Source: Pseudemcibacter aquimaris (GTDB lineage Bacteria; Pseudomonadota; Alphaproteobacteria; Sphingomonadales; Emcibacteraceae). From it: a stretch of DNA of 64,000 nt. Of this stretch, positions 55,354-64,000 are shown in pieces (position 1 is the stretch's first letter; each line of letters opens with the position of its first letter). Position numbers and translations under genes: made by a program. The stretch lies in the NCBI RefSeq assembly GCF_028869115.1, contig NZ_CP079800.1, positions 372,001-436,000 of the forward strand. Direction: 5' to 3'. Below the pieces are notes generated by a model that was given only the letters and a program-made list of their open reading frames with translations, ran no database searches and was not told the origin of the DNA.

Positions 55354-56043
55354 ATGAAAATCAAATTCTTAATCGTATTTTTGTCAGGGGTTTTTCTTAG
55401 TACTCAATTTGCAAATGCCCAATCAGGGTTATTCAGTGGTGATGTGCAGATAAATGCACAAGCGGTTAGTGATTATCGTTTCCGCGGTATGTCCAGAACC
55501 AATAATGACTTCGCTATTCAGGGCGGTATTGATTTCTATTCCGATAGCGGCCTTTATGTTGGGGCATGGGCATCCAATGTTGATGGTTTTAATGGCGCGG
55601 ATGCAGAAACCAATCTTTATGTGGGATATAGCGGTGAAAACGAAGGCATGATTTATGATTTCGGTGTAACCGGATATTTATTCCCCGGCGGCAGCAACAT
55701 TAATCATATCGAAACCTACGGTTCTGTTGGTCTTGATTTTGGTCTTTTTACCAGTTCTGTTGGTGTTGCCTATATGCCGGAACAGAGCAACTTGATGGAT
55801 ATGGATAACATTTACGTTTATAACGACACGAAGATTTATGTGCCGGATACCCCGTTCAGTATCGATCTTCATCTTGGGTTTGAAGACGGTTATTTCGGCA
55901 ATGAAAAAATTGACTGGAAAATCGGTACGAGCGTTACATTTGAACAATTTGAACTTGGTATTTCATATGTTGATACCAATGTGACTGGCCTAGGTAAACG
56001 TGCAGATAGCGGTGTAATTTTCAGTATTGCTGCGTTCTTCTAA
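55354..56043 (+). CDS. TorF-family putative outer-membrane porin
   Basis: 229 aa. Signal peptide ending FANAQ, then a beta-barrel with the Gcw_chp/TorF opening AVSDYRFRGMSRTNNDFAIQGGIDFYSDSGLYVGAWASN. Strands of alternating polarity continue to a terminal aromatic (SIAAFF), a BAM recognition signal. Substrate unknown. AGAGGAAAT ribosome site; follows the peptidase by 14 nt. Confidence 0.88.
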   Translation: MKIKFLIVFLSGVFLSTQFANAQSGLFSGDVQINAQAVSDYRFRGMSRTNNDFAIQGGIDFYSDSGLYVGAWASNVDGFNGADAETNLYVGYSGENEGMIYDFGVTGYLFPGGSNINHIETYGSVGLDFGLFTSSVGVAYMPEQSNLMDMDNIYVYNDTKIYVPDTPFSIDLHLGFEDGYFGNEKIDWKIGTSVTFEQFELGISYVDTNVTGLGKRADSGVIFSIAAFF

Positions 56044-56045
56044 GA

Positions 56046-57158
56046 CTATTTTAGCATCGTTTCTTGTTTCAAGCGTCTTTGTGCGTAATAAAGACAGATT
56101 GATACAAATACTATTGAAATTAATAAGGCAATATTCGGTAAATTGGCAGCATTTACTGATGGTGTCGCGATATTCCTAATGGTGTTTGCTTCCCAAAGAA
56201 GAGGCAGGAAAGTAAAATTTTCCACGATTTCTGGATCCATAAATGCTGCGGTCATTGGTCCGATACCAGAAAGACTTAAGTAATAAATTCCCTCTTTATA
56301 ACTTTTGGCAAAAAGTGCGACGGATACCTGAAGTGCTGCAAACATCGCGCACAGCGGAATTAGGGAAATATATATTTTTAGCGCATCGAAGCCATTAAGA
56401 TAAACATCAAATCTGTCGGCTACTTCGGGTTTATACATAAAAATTAAAGTCAGTAATGTTGCAGTGATAGCGCTACCAAACATGGCAACAGAAAATGACG
56501 TGAGCCACTTACCGCTAATGATTGTTAGCGTACTGACTGGTTGCGCAAGCAATGGTTCCAGAGTCATTCTTTCACGTTCACCGGCCGTCATGTCGATGGA
56601 TAGCGACATGCCCGTAAAGGCAATAGCCATAAAGAAACTAAGGGAAATCATACTGATCAATGTTTTTCCAAGCGCACTTCTTACCTGAACCACTGTATCT
56701 GTTTGTAACCTTATCGGTTCAATATATTCGATCGTCAGGTCGTATGCTTTTAATCGCTCGCGTAAAATTTCATTGTTATACTCTTCAAGTGTTGCACGTA
56801 AATCCGTGACAATGGCACGGGTTTTTGTAAGATCAGCGTCGATAACAATACGGCGTTGCTCACCGTTTGCAAGTGCACTATCAATATCATTGGGAACGAT
56901 GACTTTAATGGGGGAATTCTCATCTAATATAAAATTATTTTCTTCAAGAAATCTTGCAATTTCAGTGGATTTATCATCAATAACCAAATCAATTGATTTT
57001 TTAAGATTACCGGTTCCATTGGGAGGCATAAATGCAAATACGGTCATTAGCAGTGCAGGGCCGATGACTGTATATAGAATGGCAGCAATCATGGCGCCAG
57101 GGTCACGAAGGGCGTCTTTAATTTCTTTTTGTGCGATGATGAAAATACCGTTTAACAA
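56046..57158 (-). CDS. ABC-2 type transporter permease (NatB-like)
   Basis: 370 aa with an N-terminal helix, a large extracytoplasmic domain (about 45-170) and five more helices. SLSIDMTAGERERMTLEPLLAQPVSTLTIISGKWL near residue 190 is characteristic of NatB/ABC-2 permeases. Forms an exporter with the ATPase gene 14 nt upstream. Na+ efflux (NatAB) or peptide/lipid export are possible; substrate not readable. Confidence 0.85.
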   Translation of the reverse strand: MLNGIFIIAQKEIKDALRDPGAMIAAILYTVIGPALLMTVFAFMPPNGTGNLKKSIDLVIDDKSTEIARFLEENNFILDENSPIKVIVPNDIDSALANGEQRRIVIDADLTKTRAIVTDLRATLEEYNNEILRERLKAYDLTIEYIEPIRLQTDTVVQVRSALGKTLISMISLSFFMAIAFTGMSLSIDMTAGERERMTLEPLLAQPVSTLTIISGKWLTSFSVAMFGSAITATLLTLIFMYKPEVADRFDVYLNGFDALKIYISLIPLCAMFAALQVSVALFAKSYKEGIYYLSLSGIGPMTAAFMDPEIVENFTFLPLLWEANTIRNIATPSVNAANLPNIALLISIVFVSICLYYAQRRLKQETMLK

Positions 57159-57172
57159 ATTATCCTTCTTTC

Positions 57173-57886
57173 CTAGCTGACATATTGCACGAAGGCATCT
57201 TCTAGATTGTCTGTGCCTGCTCTTTCAATTAGTTCTGCCGGACTGCCGGTTGCTTTTTTCTTACCATCAGCCATGCATACAACTTTATCTGATAAATCTT
57301 CAACTTCTGCCATTACATGGCAAGACATTAAAATGCATACCCCTTCTTTGGTAAGTTTTCGCAGGTGGTCTCTTAAAAGACGGACATTAAAAATATCTAA
57401 GCCCCGTGTCGGTTCATCGAGGACCAGCACTTTTGGTGAATGAATGAAAGACCGGCCAAGGGCCACTTTCATTCTTTGACCCTGACTAAAACCTTCTGTG
57501 CGTCGATCGGCAATATCAGACATATTCAAAATTTCAACTGTATTCTTTACGGCTTTATCAAGAATATGACCTTTTAATCCGTGGAGCTTACCAAAATATT
57601 CAAGATGCTCGATGGTGGTTAATCTGGGGTATAGGCCGAAAATGTCAGGGAAAATGCCAAGATGCTGTCTGGCTTCAATAGTGTGCTCATGAACATTAAT
57701 ACCGTTTAGGATAATAGACCCCTGATCCAGAGGGATTAAGCCAGCAATTGCCCGTAAAGTCGTTGTTTTGCCACAACCGTTGGCACCTAGTAACGTTGTT
57801 ATTTGCCCCTCATGTGCGGTGAATGACAGGCTTTGAACGGCTTTTACCTCGCCATATGATTTACTGATTTTTTTTATTTCAAGCAT
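57173..57886 (-). CDS. ABC transporter ATP-binding protein (NatA-like)
   Basis: 237-aa ATPase. Walker A GANGCGKTTT near 34, Q-loop region, signature FSQGQRMKVALGRSF near 132, Walker B VLVLDEPTRGLD, and switch His in MSCHVMAEVE. Partner of the downstream permease; together a two-gene exporter. Divergent from the enoyl-CoA hydratase gene. Confidence 0.92.
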   Translation of the reverse strand: MLEIKKISKSYGEVKAVQSLSFTAHEGQITTLLGANGCGKTTTLRAIAGLIPLDQGSIILNGINVHEHTIEARQHLGIFPDIFGLYPRLTTIEHLEYFGKLHGLKGHILDKAVKNTVEILNMSDIADRRTEGFSQGQRMKVALGRSFIHSPKVLVLDEPTRGLDIFNVRLLRDHLRKLTKEGVCILMSCHVMAEVEDLSDKVVCMADGKKKATGSPAELIERAGTDNLEDAFVQYVS

Positions 57887-57966
57887 ATTTTGCCTTTTTC
57901 ATATCTTGCAAGACGATAAATGGATAAAATTAAAATATCACTAACGTTATGGAAGCATGGTATTTT

Positions 57967-58734
57967 ATGACTATTACATCTCTTTCCTCTCAGATCAATG
58001 TTGTGGCTTCTGGGCCAGTATTATCGGTTAAGTTCAAGAGGCCGGATAAAATGAATGCCTTTACATTTGAAATGTATAGGTCGCTTACCGAAATTTTAAA
58101 CAAAGCGGAAAAATCAGATGGCGTTCGTGTTGTTGTTTTATCCGGCATGGGGGAGCATTTTTCAGCAGGTAATGATATTGCAGATTTTGTGAGTGTCCTT
58201 GAAGAAGGGGGGATGGCACGTGATAGTGATGCTGCAATTTTTGTCGATACGATCCGGGAATTTTCAAAACCGATCATTGCGGCCGTAGATGGCTATGCTG
58301 TGGGTATTGGTACAACGTTATTATTATATTGTGATTTGGTATATGCATCGTCAATGGCAAAATTCAGAACGCCCTTCACGCACCTTGGGTTATGCCCAGA
58401 AGCGGCGGCAAGTCATATTATGCCTAAAATGATGGGACGCGCCCGCGCGGGGGAATGGCTGCTGCTTGGTGATGTCATCTCATCTGAACAGGCAATGAGG
58501 GATGGCATCATTACTCGCATTGTTGATGATCCAATAGGAATGGCAATGGATAAAGCAAAATTTTTAGCAGGACTTTCTCCAAAGGCTTTACAGGATACAA
58601 AAAAACTGATGTCATCAAATAATGAAGTTTTACGAAATGCATTTGACCAAGAAATGATCAAATTCGCTGAATGCCTTGAAAGTGACGAAGCTAAGCAAGC
58701 CTTCAAGCAGTTTTTGGAAAAACAAGAATCCTAA
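57967..58734 (+). CDS. Enoyl-CoA hydratase/isomerase family protein
   Basis: 255 aa from the ATG at 57967, chosen over an ATG at 57949 that lacks a ribosome site. Crotonase fold with oxyanion-hole motifs GEHFSAGNDIADF near 65 and AVDGYAVGIGTTLLLYCDLVYAS near 110. At the catalytic position LGLCPEAAASHIMPKMMG only one Glu is apparent, so hydratase versus isomerase (PaaG-like) activity is open. Probably beta-oxidation-like metabolism. Convergent overlap with pmbA. Confidence 0.88.
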   Translation: MTITSLSSQINVVASGPVLSVKFKRPDKMNAFTFEMYRSLTEILNKAEKSDGVRVVVLSGMGEHFSAGNDIADFVSVLEEGGMARDSDAAIFVDTIREFSKPIIAAVDGYAVGIGTTLLLYCDLVYASSMAKFRTPFTHLGLCPEAAASHIMPKMMGRARAGEWLLLGDVISSEQAMRDGIITRIVDDPIGMAMDKAKFLAGLSPKALQDTKKLMSSNNEVLRNAFDQEMIKFAECLESDEAKQAFKQFLEKQES

Positions 58735-60080
58735 TTCCCAGCAAGCATCATTTTATCAATACGCAATGTCGGGGCGTCGGTACCATATTTTAATTCGAGA
58801 TCATCGGCAGCGGTCATTTGCATATACATATCTTTTAGATTGCCGGCGATAGTGATTTCGTTCACTGGGTAATCCAGTTTGCCGTCTTTAATCCAGAAAC
58901 CGCTGGCGCCACGACTATAATCACCGGTAATGCCGTTAACCGCACTGCCGATTAGTTCTGTGACATAAAAACCGTCTTTAATATCGGAAATCAGGTCTTT
59001 CGGGCTGATCGATCCCGCCTCAAGGAACAGATTAGTGCTGGCTGGTGCCGGTGGGCTTGATGTACCGCGGCTGGCGCGACCATTGGTCACTAGATCAAGC
59101 TGTCTCGCACTGACGCTATCAAGAATCCAGTTTTTTAGAACACCATTTTGCACAATCGCAAGCGGCGCGTTTTTGACGCCTTCTCCATCAAATGGTCTTG
59201 ATGATGGCCCGCGTGCAATGTGGGGGTTATCGGTAATATTGATATTTTCCGGAAAAATTTGTTTTTCCATCATTTCAAGTAAGAAACTTGTACCGCGCGC
59301 AATGGATGAGCCATTGATCGCGCTGGCCAGATGGCTGACCAGTGATCTTGAAACACGGGGGTCATAGACAACCGGAATTTCACAAGTATTTGCCTTGTGC
59401 GGGTTTAATTTTTTTAAAGTGCGTTCTGCGGCTTCGCGGGCGATTTTATAAGGGCTATCCAAGTCTTCGAAATGGCGGCGTGATGTCCATGCGTAATCAC
59501 GTTCCATTGCTGTGCCTTCACCGGCGATCACAGAAACACTGCATCCGAAATTACTGGAACCATAATGGCCCAAGAAACCATCTGTGTTAGCGAGCGTGAT
59601 ATGAGCTTTACTGAAACTGGCATTTGCGCCTTCCGAATTGGTGATACCGCCTACTTCTAATGCGGTGGTTTCCGCCTCCGCGGCCATATCCTTTAATTCT
59701 TGTTCGGTCAGTTCTTTATCATCAAAAAGATCAAGTTCAGGCAGATCACATTTGGCAAGGAGTTCACTACTTGCAAGACCCGCGTATGGATCCTCTGGTG
59801 TATTTTTTGCCATATCTAGAGCGCGGCTAACCAGTTCATCAAGGGTTGCATCTGACATATCGCTGGAAGAAACAATTGCCTGATTTTTGCCAATGATCAC
59901 TCGTAAACCAAGATCAGAATTTTCTGAACGTTCAATGTCCTCTAACTTGCCAAGGCGCCAAGAAACCGCATTTGAAATGCCTGTGAAATAAACGGCATCT
60001 GCCTGATCCGCGCCTGCTTTTTTGGCCTTGTTTACAAGGTCAGCTAATCTATCCGGGGTCATTGAATTTTTATTGCTCAT
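58731..60080 (-). CDS. pmbA: TldD/PmbA family metalloprotease subunit (TldE)
   Basis: 449 aa of the PmbA/TldE branch: DLGLRVIIGKNQAIVSSSDM near 55, FLLEMMEKQIFP, GRASRGTSSPPAPASTNLFLEAG and GDYSRGASGFWIKDGKL. TldD-TldE is a heterodimeric zinc protease that trims peptides and matures modified peptides such as microcin B17. The zinc ligands are in TldD; tldD is not in the window. Seven nucleotides downstream of ubiD. Confidence 0.93.
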   Translation of the reverse strand: MSNKNSMTPDRLADLVNKAKKAGADQADAVYFTGISNAVSWRLGKLEDIERSENSDLGLRVIIGKNQAIVSSSDMSDATLDELVSRALDMAKNTPEDPYAGLASSELLAKCDLPELDLFDDKELTEQELKDMAAEAETTALEVGGITNSEGANASFSKAHITLANTDGFLGHYGSSNFGCSVSVIAGEGTAMERDYAWTSRRHFEDLDSPYKIAREAAERTLKKLNPHKANTCEIPVVYDPRVSRSLVSHLASAINGSSIARGTSFLLEMMEKQIFPENINITDNPHIARGPSSRPFDGEGVKNAPLAIVQNGVLKNWILDSVSARQLDLVTNGRASRGTSSPPAPASTNLFLEAGSISPKDLISDIKDGFYVTELIGSAVNGITGDYSRGASGFWIKDGKLDYPVNEITIAGNLKDMYMQMTAADDLELKYGTDAPTLRIDKMMLAGN

Positions 60081-60087
60081 GATTTCT

Positions 60088-61572
60088 TCACTTTATGTTT
60101 AATTTGTCCCACTTGGCATCAACCGTTTTGATGATGTCGTCATCCATTTCGATCAGCTCACCCCATTCACGGTCGGTTTCACCGTCCATCTTATTGGTGG
60201 CATCAATACCGATCTTACCACCAAGTCCGGAAACAGGCGATGCAAAATCAAGATAATCAATAGGTGTATTTTCAGTAAGCGTTACATCACGCACAGGGTC
60301 CATACGAGTTGACATTGCCCAGATCACTTCTTTCCAATCGCGTGCATCAATATCTTCATCGACGACAATCACAAATTTTGTATATAAGAATTGCCTTAAA
60401 TAGGACCAGACGCCCATCATGACCCGTTTGGCGTGGCCCGCATATGCCTTTTTCATGGATACCACAGCAACGCGGTAAGAGCATCCTTCCGGCGGTAACC
60501 AGAAATCAACAATTTCCGGGAATTGTTGCTGAAGCAGTGGTATAAACACCTCGTTTAATGCTTCACCAAGAATGGCGGGCTCATCAGGTGGTTTTCCGGT
60601 ATAGGTTGAAAGATAAATCGGGTCTTTCCTCATGGTCACGGCAGTGGCGGTGAATACAGGGAATTTTTCCACGTTATTATAATAACCGGTGTGATCGCCA
60701 AATGGCCCTTCGTCACGGTAATCGTCTAATGAAACATGGCCTTCGATAACGATCTCGGCAGTTGCGGGTACCTTGATTGGAATTGTTTTACAATCAACAA
60801 GTTCCGTTTTCTTTCCACGAAGAAGTCCTGCGAATTGATATTCACTTAGTGTATCCGGCACAGGCGTTACTGCACCAAGGATTGTTGCCGGATCCGCACC
60901 AAGAACGATCGCAGCGGGTAGCGGTTCTGATTTTTCATTTTTCCATCTGCGGTGATGCTGTGCTCCACCACGATGTTTTAACCAGCGCATGATGGTCTGG
61001 TTTTTATTTAAAACCTGCATACGGTAAATACCAAGATTAAAATCATCCTCACGTAATTTACCGGGGCCTTTGGTGACCACAAGCGGCCATGTGATTAATG
61101 GGCTTGCGTCATTCGGCCAGCATTTCTGAATTGGGAATTCGTTGATATCAATATCATCGCCAGTTAGCACCACTTCATGAACGGGTGCTTTCTTCACCGT
61201 TTTCGGGCGCATGGTCATTGCTTTTTTCAGCATTGGTAATTTGTCGATGGCGTCCTTGAAACCGCTTGGTGGTTCCGGTTGACGTAGTTCCGCGAGCGTA
61301 TGACCAATACCGCGTAGGTCTTCCGGTTTTGCTTCGATGCCCATGGCGACCCGTTCGACGGTGCCAAACAGATTGGTTAGCACAGGCATGGTAGCCTTGC
61401 TGCCATCGCATTTTATTGCATTTTCAAAAAGTAGAGCAGGGCCACCGTCGTTAAGCACGCGGCAGCCGATCTCTGTCATTTCAAGATCAGCGGAAACCGT
61501 TTCGGTAATCCGAACCAGTTTTCCGGTCTTTTCAAGATGTTCGATAAAATCTCTTAATGATGAATAAGCCAT
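60088..61572 (-). CDS. ubiD: UbiD-family decarboxylase (3-polyprenyl-4-hydroxybenzoate decarboxylase)
   Basis: 494 aa, matching E. coli UbiD in length. Uses prenylated FMN to decarboxylate 3-polyprenyl-4-hydroxybenzoate in ubiquinone synthesis. Motifs: [19 protein letters not shown] near 188, [13 protein letters not shown] with the active-site Glu, and [17 protein letters not shown]. The end DASRMDP-like segment is represented by [17 protein letters not shown]. ubiX is not nearby. Co-directional with pmbA. Confidence 0.94.
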   Translation of the reverse strand: MAYSSLRDFIEHLEKTGKLVRITETVSADLEMTEIGCRVLNDGGPALLFENAIKCDGSKATMPVLTNLFGTVERVAMGIEAKPEDLRGIGHTLAELRQPEPPSGFKDAIDKLPMLKKAMTMRPKTVKKAPVHEVVLTGDDIDINEFPIQKCWPNDASPLITWPLVVTKGPGKLREDDFNLGIYRMQVLNKNQTIMRWLKHRGGAQHHRRWKNEKSEPLPAAIVLGADPATILGAVTPVPDTLSEYQFAGLLRGKKTELVDCKTIPIKVPATAEIVIEGHVSLDDYRDEGPFGDHTGYYNNVEKFPVFTATAVTMRKDPIYLSTYTGKPPDEPAILGEALNEVFIPLLQQQFPEIVDFWLPPEGCSYRVAVVSMKKAYAGHAKRVMMGVWSYLRQFLYTKFVIVVDEDIDARDWKEVIWAMSTRMDPVRDVTLTENTPIDYLDFASPVSGLGGKIGIDATNKMDGETDREWGELIEMDDDIIKTVDAKWDKLNIK

Positions 61573-61619
61573 GACTTCTTATAAGAGATAACATCATAAA
61601 TGATAAGCAAAAATTACGT

Positions 61620-62159
61620 TTATGCGTTCTCTGCTTTGTCGCGTTCGATCGCTGCTTCGATCATTTCTTTGGCTTTTTCCGGGCCTTCCCATCCAATGAT
61701 CTTAACCCATTTGTCGCCTTCAAGATCTTTATAATGCTCGAAGAAATGCTGGATTTGTTGGATTAGAAGCTCTGGAAGATCTTCGTATGTGTTTACTTTT
61801 TTATATGTCGGGTCCGTTTTTACATCAGGAACCGCAAGGATTTTTTCATCACCACCAGCTTCGTCTTCCATCAGAAGAACGCCAATCGGGCGCGCACGGA
61901 TCATACAACCCGGTACAAGACTTTCACCAACAACCACAAGCACGTCACATGGATCACCATCATCAGAAAGTGTATGTGGAATATAACCATAGTTTGCCGG
62001 ATAACGCATTGGTGTATGAAGAATACGGTCCACAAGGATAGTACCGCTTCGCTTATGCATTTCATATTTTACCGGTGCACCGCCTGCTGGTACTTCGATG
62101 ATTACGTTGATTTCTTCCGGCGGGTTAAGGCCAGCGTTGATGTAGTCTAAATTTGGCAT
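61620..62159 (-). CDS. ppa: Inorganic pyrophosphatase, soluble family I
   Basis: 179 aa from the ATG at 62159 (AGG upstream), starting [14 protein letters not shown]. Family I signature [13 protein letters not shown] with the Mg-binding Asps. Also [20 protein letters not shown] and [15 protein letters not shown]. Hydrolyses cytoplasmic PPi from biosynthesis. Divergent from the membrane pyrophosphatase gene across 171 nt. Confidence 0.97.
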   Translation of the reverse strand: MPNLDYINAGLNPPEEINVIIEVPAGGAPVKYEMHKRSGTILVDRILHTPMRYPANYGYIPHTLSDDGDPCDVLVVVGESLVPGCMIRARPIGVLLMEDEAGGDEKILAVPDVKTDPTYKKVNTYEDLPELLIQQIQHFFEHYKDLEGDKWVKIIGWEGPEKAKEMIEAAIERDKAENA

Positions 62160-62330
62160 TTTTAAAACCTGTATTTCATAAGTTGAATCATTTGGGCGCA
62201 ATATAGCTAAAAATAGAATTTTGTCAGCAGTAAACTTGCTATTTCTAAATTCTTCGATTACCGTTTCATCACTAAGTTGAAGTAAGAAGAGGTTTTTAAA
62301 AAATATACGAGAAAATAAGGGAGAAATAAA

Positions 62331-64000
62331 TTGGATTTAGCACTCATTCCACCACTGCTGGGGGCAGTTGGTCTGGTCGTCGCGTTTATATTGTACGGAT
62401 TAGTAATGAAATACGACGAAGGAAATGAAAAAGTTGCAAAAATAGGGGATGCTATTCACCGCGGAGCCATGGTATTTATGAATAGAGAATATAAGATGCT
62501 TCTTATGTTTAATATCGTACTTATCATTCCGCTTTATCTGGCGTTAGGTATGGAAACAGCGATATCATTTGCTGTTGGTACACTTTGTAGCGGTATTGCC
62601 GGATATCTGGGGATGTTTTCAGCAACAAAAGCGAACGTAAGAACAACCACTGCCGCACATGAAGATGGCGCAGGTGCCGCGTTAACGGTGGCTTTCTTTG
62701 GTGGTTCTATTATGGGGATGTGTGTTGCTGCACTCGGTCTATTAGGATTAGGTCTATTATATTATTTCTTCGGTGCTGAACATGCAGAAGCCGTTCATGG
62801 TTTTGGTATGGGGGCTTCTACGGTGGCTCTATTCTCTCGTGTTGGCGGCGGTATTTATACCAAATCCGCTGATGTTGGTGCCGACCTGGTGGGTAAAGTG
62901 GAAGCCGGTATTCCTGAAGATGACCCACGTAACCCGGGCGTGATTGCCGATAATGTTGGTGACAACGTTGGTGATGTTGCCGGAATGGGTTCTGATATTT
63001 TCGAAAGTTATTGCGGTGCGACGATTGCGACTGTTGCATTGGCTGCGACAATGGGCGTTGCCAATCAGGCGGACTTAATGTCATTACCACTGCTTCTTTC
63101 ATCAGTGGGTCTGATTTGTTCGATCCTTGGTATTATCCTTGTGAAAATGATGTCAAACAGTGCTGCTGAAAAGGCACTTCGTACTGGTACGATTGGTGCT
63201 GCGGTTCTTTTTGTTGCTGCGGCATATATGGTACTTCAACATTTTGGCATTGATATTGGTAAGTTCTACGCCATCGTGTGCGGTGCTGTTGGTGGCGTGA
63301 TCATTGGTCTTGTGACCGAATATTATACGGCTGCGGCGCCTGTTCGCCGAATTGCTGAATCCGGTGAAACCGGTTCTGCGACTGTCATGATTACGGGTCT
63401 TGCTGTGGGAATGCAGTCAGTGGTTTTACCGATCCTGACCATTTGTGGGATTATCTTTATCTCAACTCAAAGCGCTGGCCTTTATGGTGTTGGCTTGGCC
63501 GCGATTGCGATGCTTGCGACCGTTGGTATCACCATGGCGATTGATGCATATGGTCCGGTTGCGGATAACGCAGGCGGCATCGCTGAAATGGCGGGACTTG
63601 GTAAAGAAACCCGTGATATTACAGATAGCCTTGATGAGCTTGGAAATACAACGGCGGCGATTGGTAAAGGTTTTGCGATTGGTGCGGCGGCGCTTGCGGC
63701 GCTTTCGATTATTGCGGCATTCACCGCGACCGTTTCACAAAATATTCCGGATTTTAGTTTATCACTTGATAAACCAGCCGTTCTTATTGGTCTATTCATT
63801 GGCGGCACAATCCCGTTTTTGATTGCATCGATTACAATGACAGCGGTTGGTGATGCGGCCATGGAAATGATTGTGGAAATCCGTCGTCAGTTTAAGGAAA
63901 TCCCGGGCCTTCTAGAAGGTAATGCAGATCCGGACACAGAAAAATGTGTGGATATCGCAACAACAGCGGCCCTCAAGAAAATGATTATTCCTGGCGTGAT
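62331..64000 (+). CDS. hppA: Membrane ion-pumping pyrophosphatase, K+-dependent type (partial, runs off right edge)
   Basis: Opens at a TTG (62331-62333) behind AAGGGAG and stays open for about 556 codons to the window end; the full protein should be near 700 aa. Many helices. PPi-binding motifs [23 protein letters not shown] and [22 protein letters not shown] are present. [10 protein letters not shown] has Ala at the position that is Lys in K+-independent enzymes, so it belongs to the K+-stimulated group. Whether it pumps H+, Na+ or both cannot be read safely. It couples PPi hydrolysis to an ion gradient. Confidence 0.95.
   Translation, partial: MDLALIPPLLGAVGLVVAFILYGLVMKYDEGNEKVAKIGDAIHRGAMVFMNREYKMLLMFNIVLIIPLYLALGMETAISFAVGTLCSGIAGYLGMFSATKANVRTTTAAHEDGAGAALTVAFFGGSIMGMCVAALGLLGLGLLYYFFGAEHAEAVHGFGMGASTVALFSRVGGGIYTKSADVGADLVGKVEAGIPEDDPRNPGVIADNVGDNVGDVAGMGSDIFESYCGATIATVALAATMGVANQADLMSLPLLLSSVGLICSILGIILVKMMSNSAAEKALRTGTIGAAVLFVAAAYMVLQHFGIDIGKFYAIVCGAVGGVIIGLVTEYYTAAAPVRRIAESGETGSATVMITGLAVGMQSVVLPILTICGIIFISTQSAGLYGVGLAAIAMLATVGITMAIDAYGPVADNAGGIAEMAGLGKETRDITDSLDELGNTTAAIGKGFAIGAAALAALSIIAAFTATVSQNIPDFSLSLDKPAVLIGLFIGGTIPFLIASITMTAVGDAAMEMIVEIRRQFKEIPGLLEGNADPDTEKCVDIATTAALKKMIIPGV

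Overview
The window reads as chromosome of an AT-leaning (roughly low-40s % GC by eye) alphaproteobacterium. The clues are the hslVU locus divergent from hisB-hisH-hisA-hisF-hisE, an NDUFS4-type complex I accessory subunit, an IalB-family protein, a cbb3 oxidase cluster with FNR/FixK-type boxes, an alphaproteobacterial CheY/CheZ pair, a BamF-like lipoprotein in the ileS-lspA block, and a GTTC-N7-GTTC LexA-type box. A Kordiimonadales/Emcibacterales-like host is a guess from gene content only. Most of the window is ordinary, densely packed housekeeping DNA.

Layout. 1-2.3 kb: a cut-off exported protein, a 3-oxoacid CoA-transferase (two subunits, minus strand) and an IalB-like exported protein. 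2.3-4.5 kb: rlmN, an NsrR-type Rrf2 regulator, a complex I NDUFS4-like subunit and tRNA-Arg(TCT). 4.5-7.3 kb: the clearest accessory patch. A 50-bp repeat carrying a terminator is followed by an AraC-type regulator and an aromatic-amino-acid-decarboxylase-like enzyme, and the patch ends in a decayed second copy of tRNA-Arg. 7.3-12 kb: a gamma-butyrobetaine-hydroxylase-like dioxygenase, an MFS exporter, a possible SOS-controlled 48-aa protein, a homocysteine methyltransferase-like protein and a persulfide-dioxygenase-like metallohydrolase with an FNR-type box. 12-18 kb: hslUV and the histidine genes, with a GNAT gene and a HIT gene embedded. 18-22 kb: a PfkB kinase, small membrane proteins and lipoproteins, and nth. 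21.8-29.7 kb: the complete cbb3 oxidase set ccoNOQP and ccoGHIS, all on the minus strand behind one FNR box.

30-37.7 kb: a TonB energising system of the Vibrio TonB2 kind (DUF3450 protein, TtpC-like long ExbB, ExbB, ExbD, TonB, TPR protein), followed by separate single-gene copies of exbD and tonB. The extra exbD lies between two almost identical terminator hairpins. A 600-nt gene-poor leader rich in inverted repeats precedes the operon.

37.8-64 kb: a degenerate EAL protein, cheZ/cheY, ribF, ileS-lspA-bamF-mutL, rsmD/rluB, tadA, an MscS channel, a Na/Pi cotransporter with repeated TGTAAC motifs upstream, purD, xseA, an M23 peptidase, a TorF-type porin, a NatAB-type ABC exporter, an enoyl-CoA hydratase, pmbA and ubiD. 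The right end has soluble pyrophosphatase divergent from a membrane pyrophosphatase that runs off the edge. The latter is K+-dependent by its GNTTAA motif.

I see no CRISPR array, insertion sequence, integrase or prophage. The best leads are the tRNA-Arg-flanked AraC/decarboxylase patch, the LexA-box microprotein and the duplicated TonB/ExbD modules with their repeat-rich regulatory DNA. None of these is proven from sequence alone.
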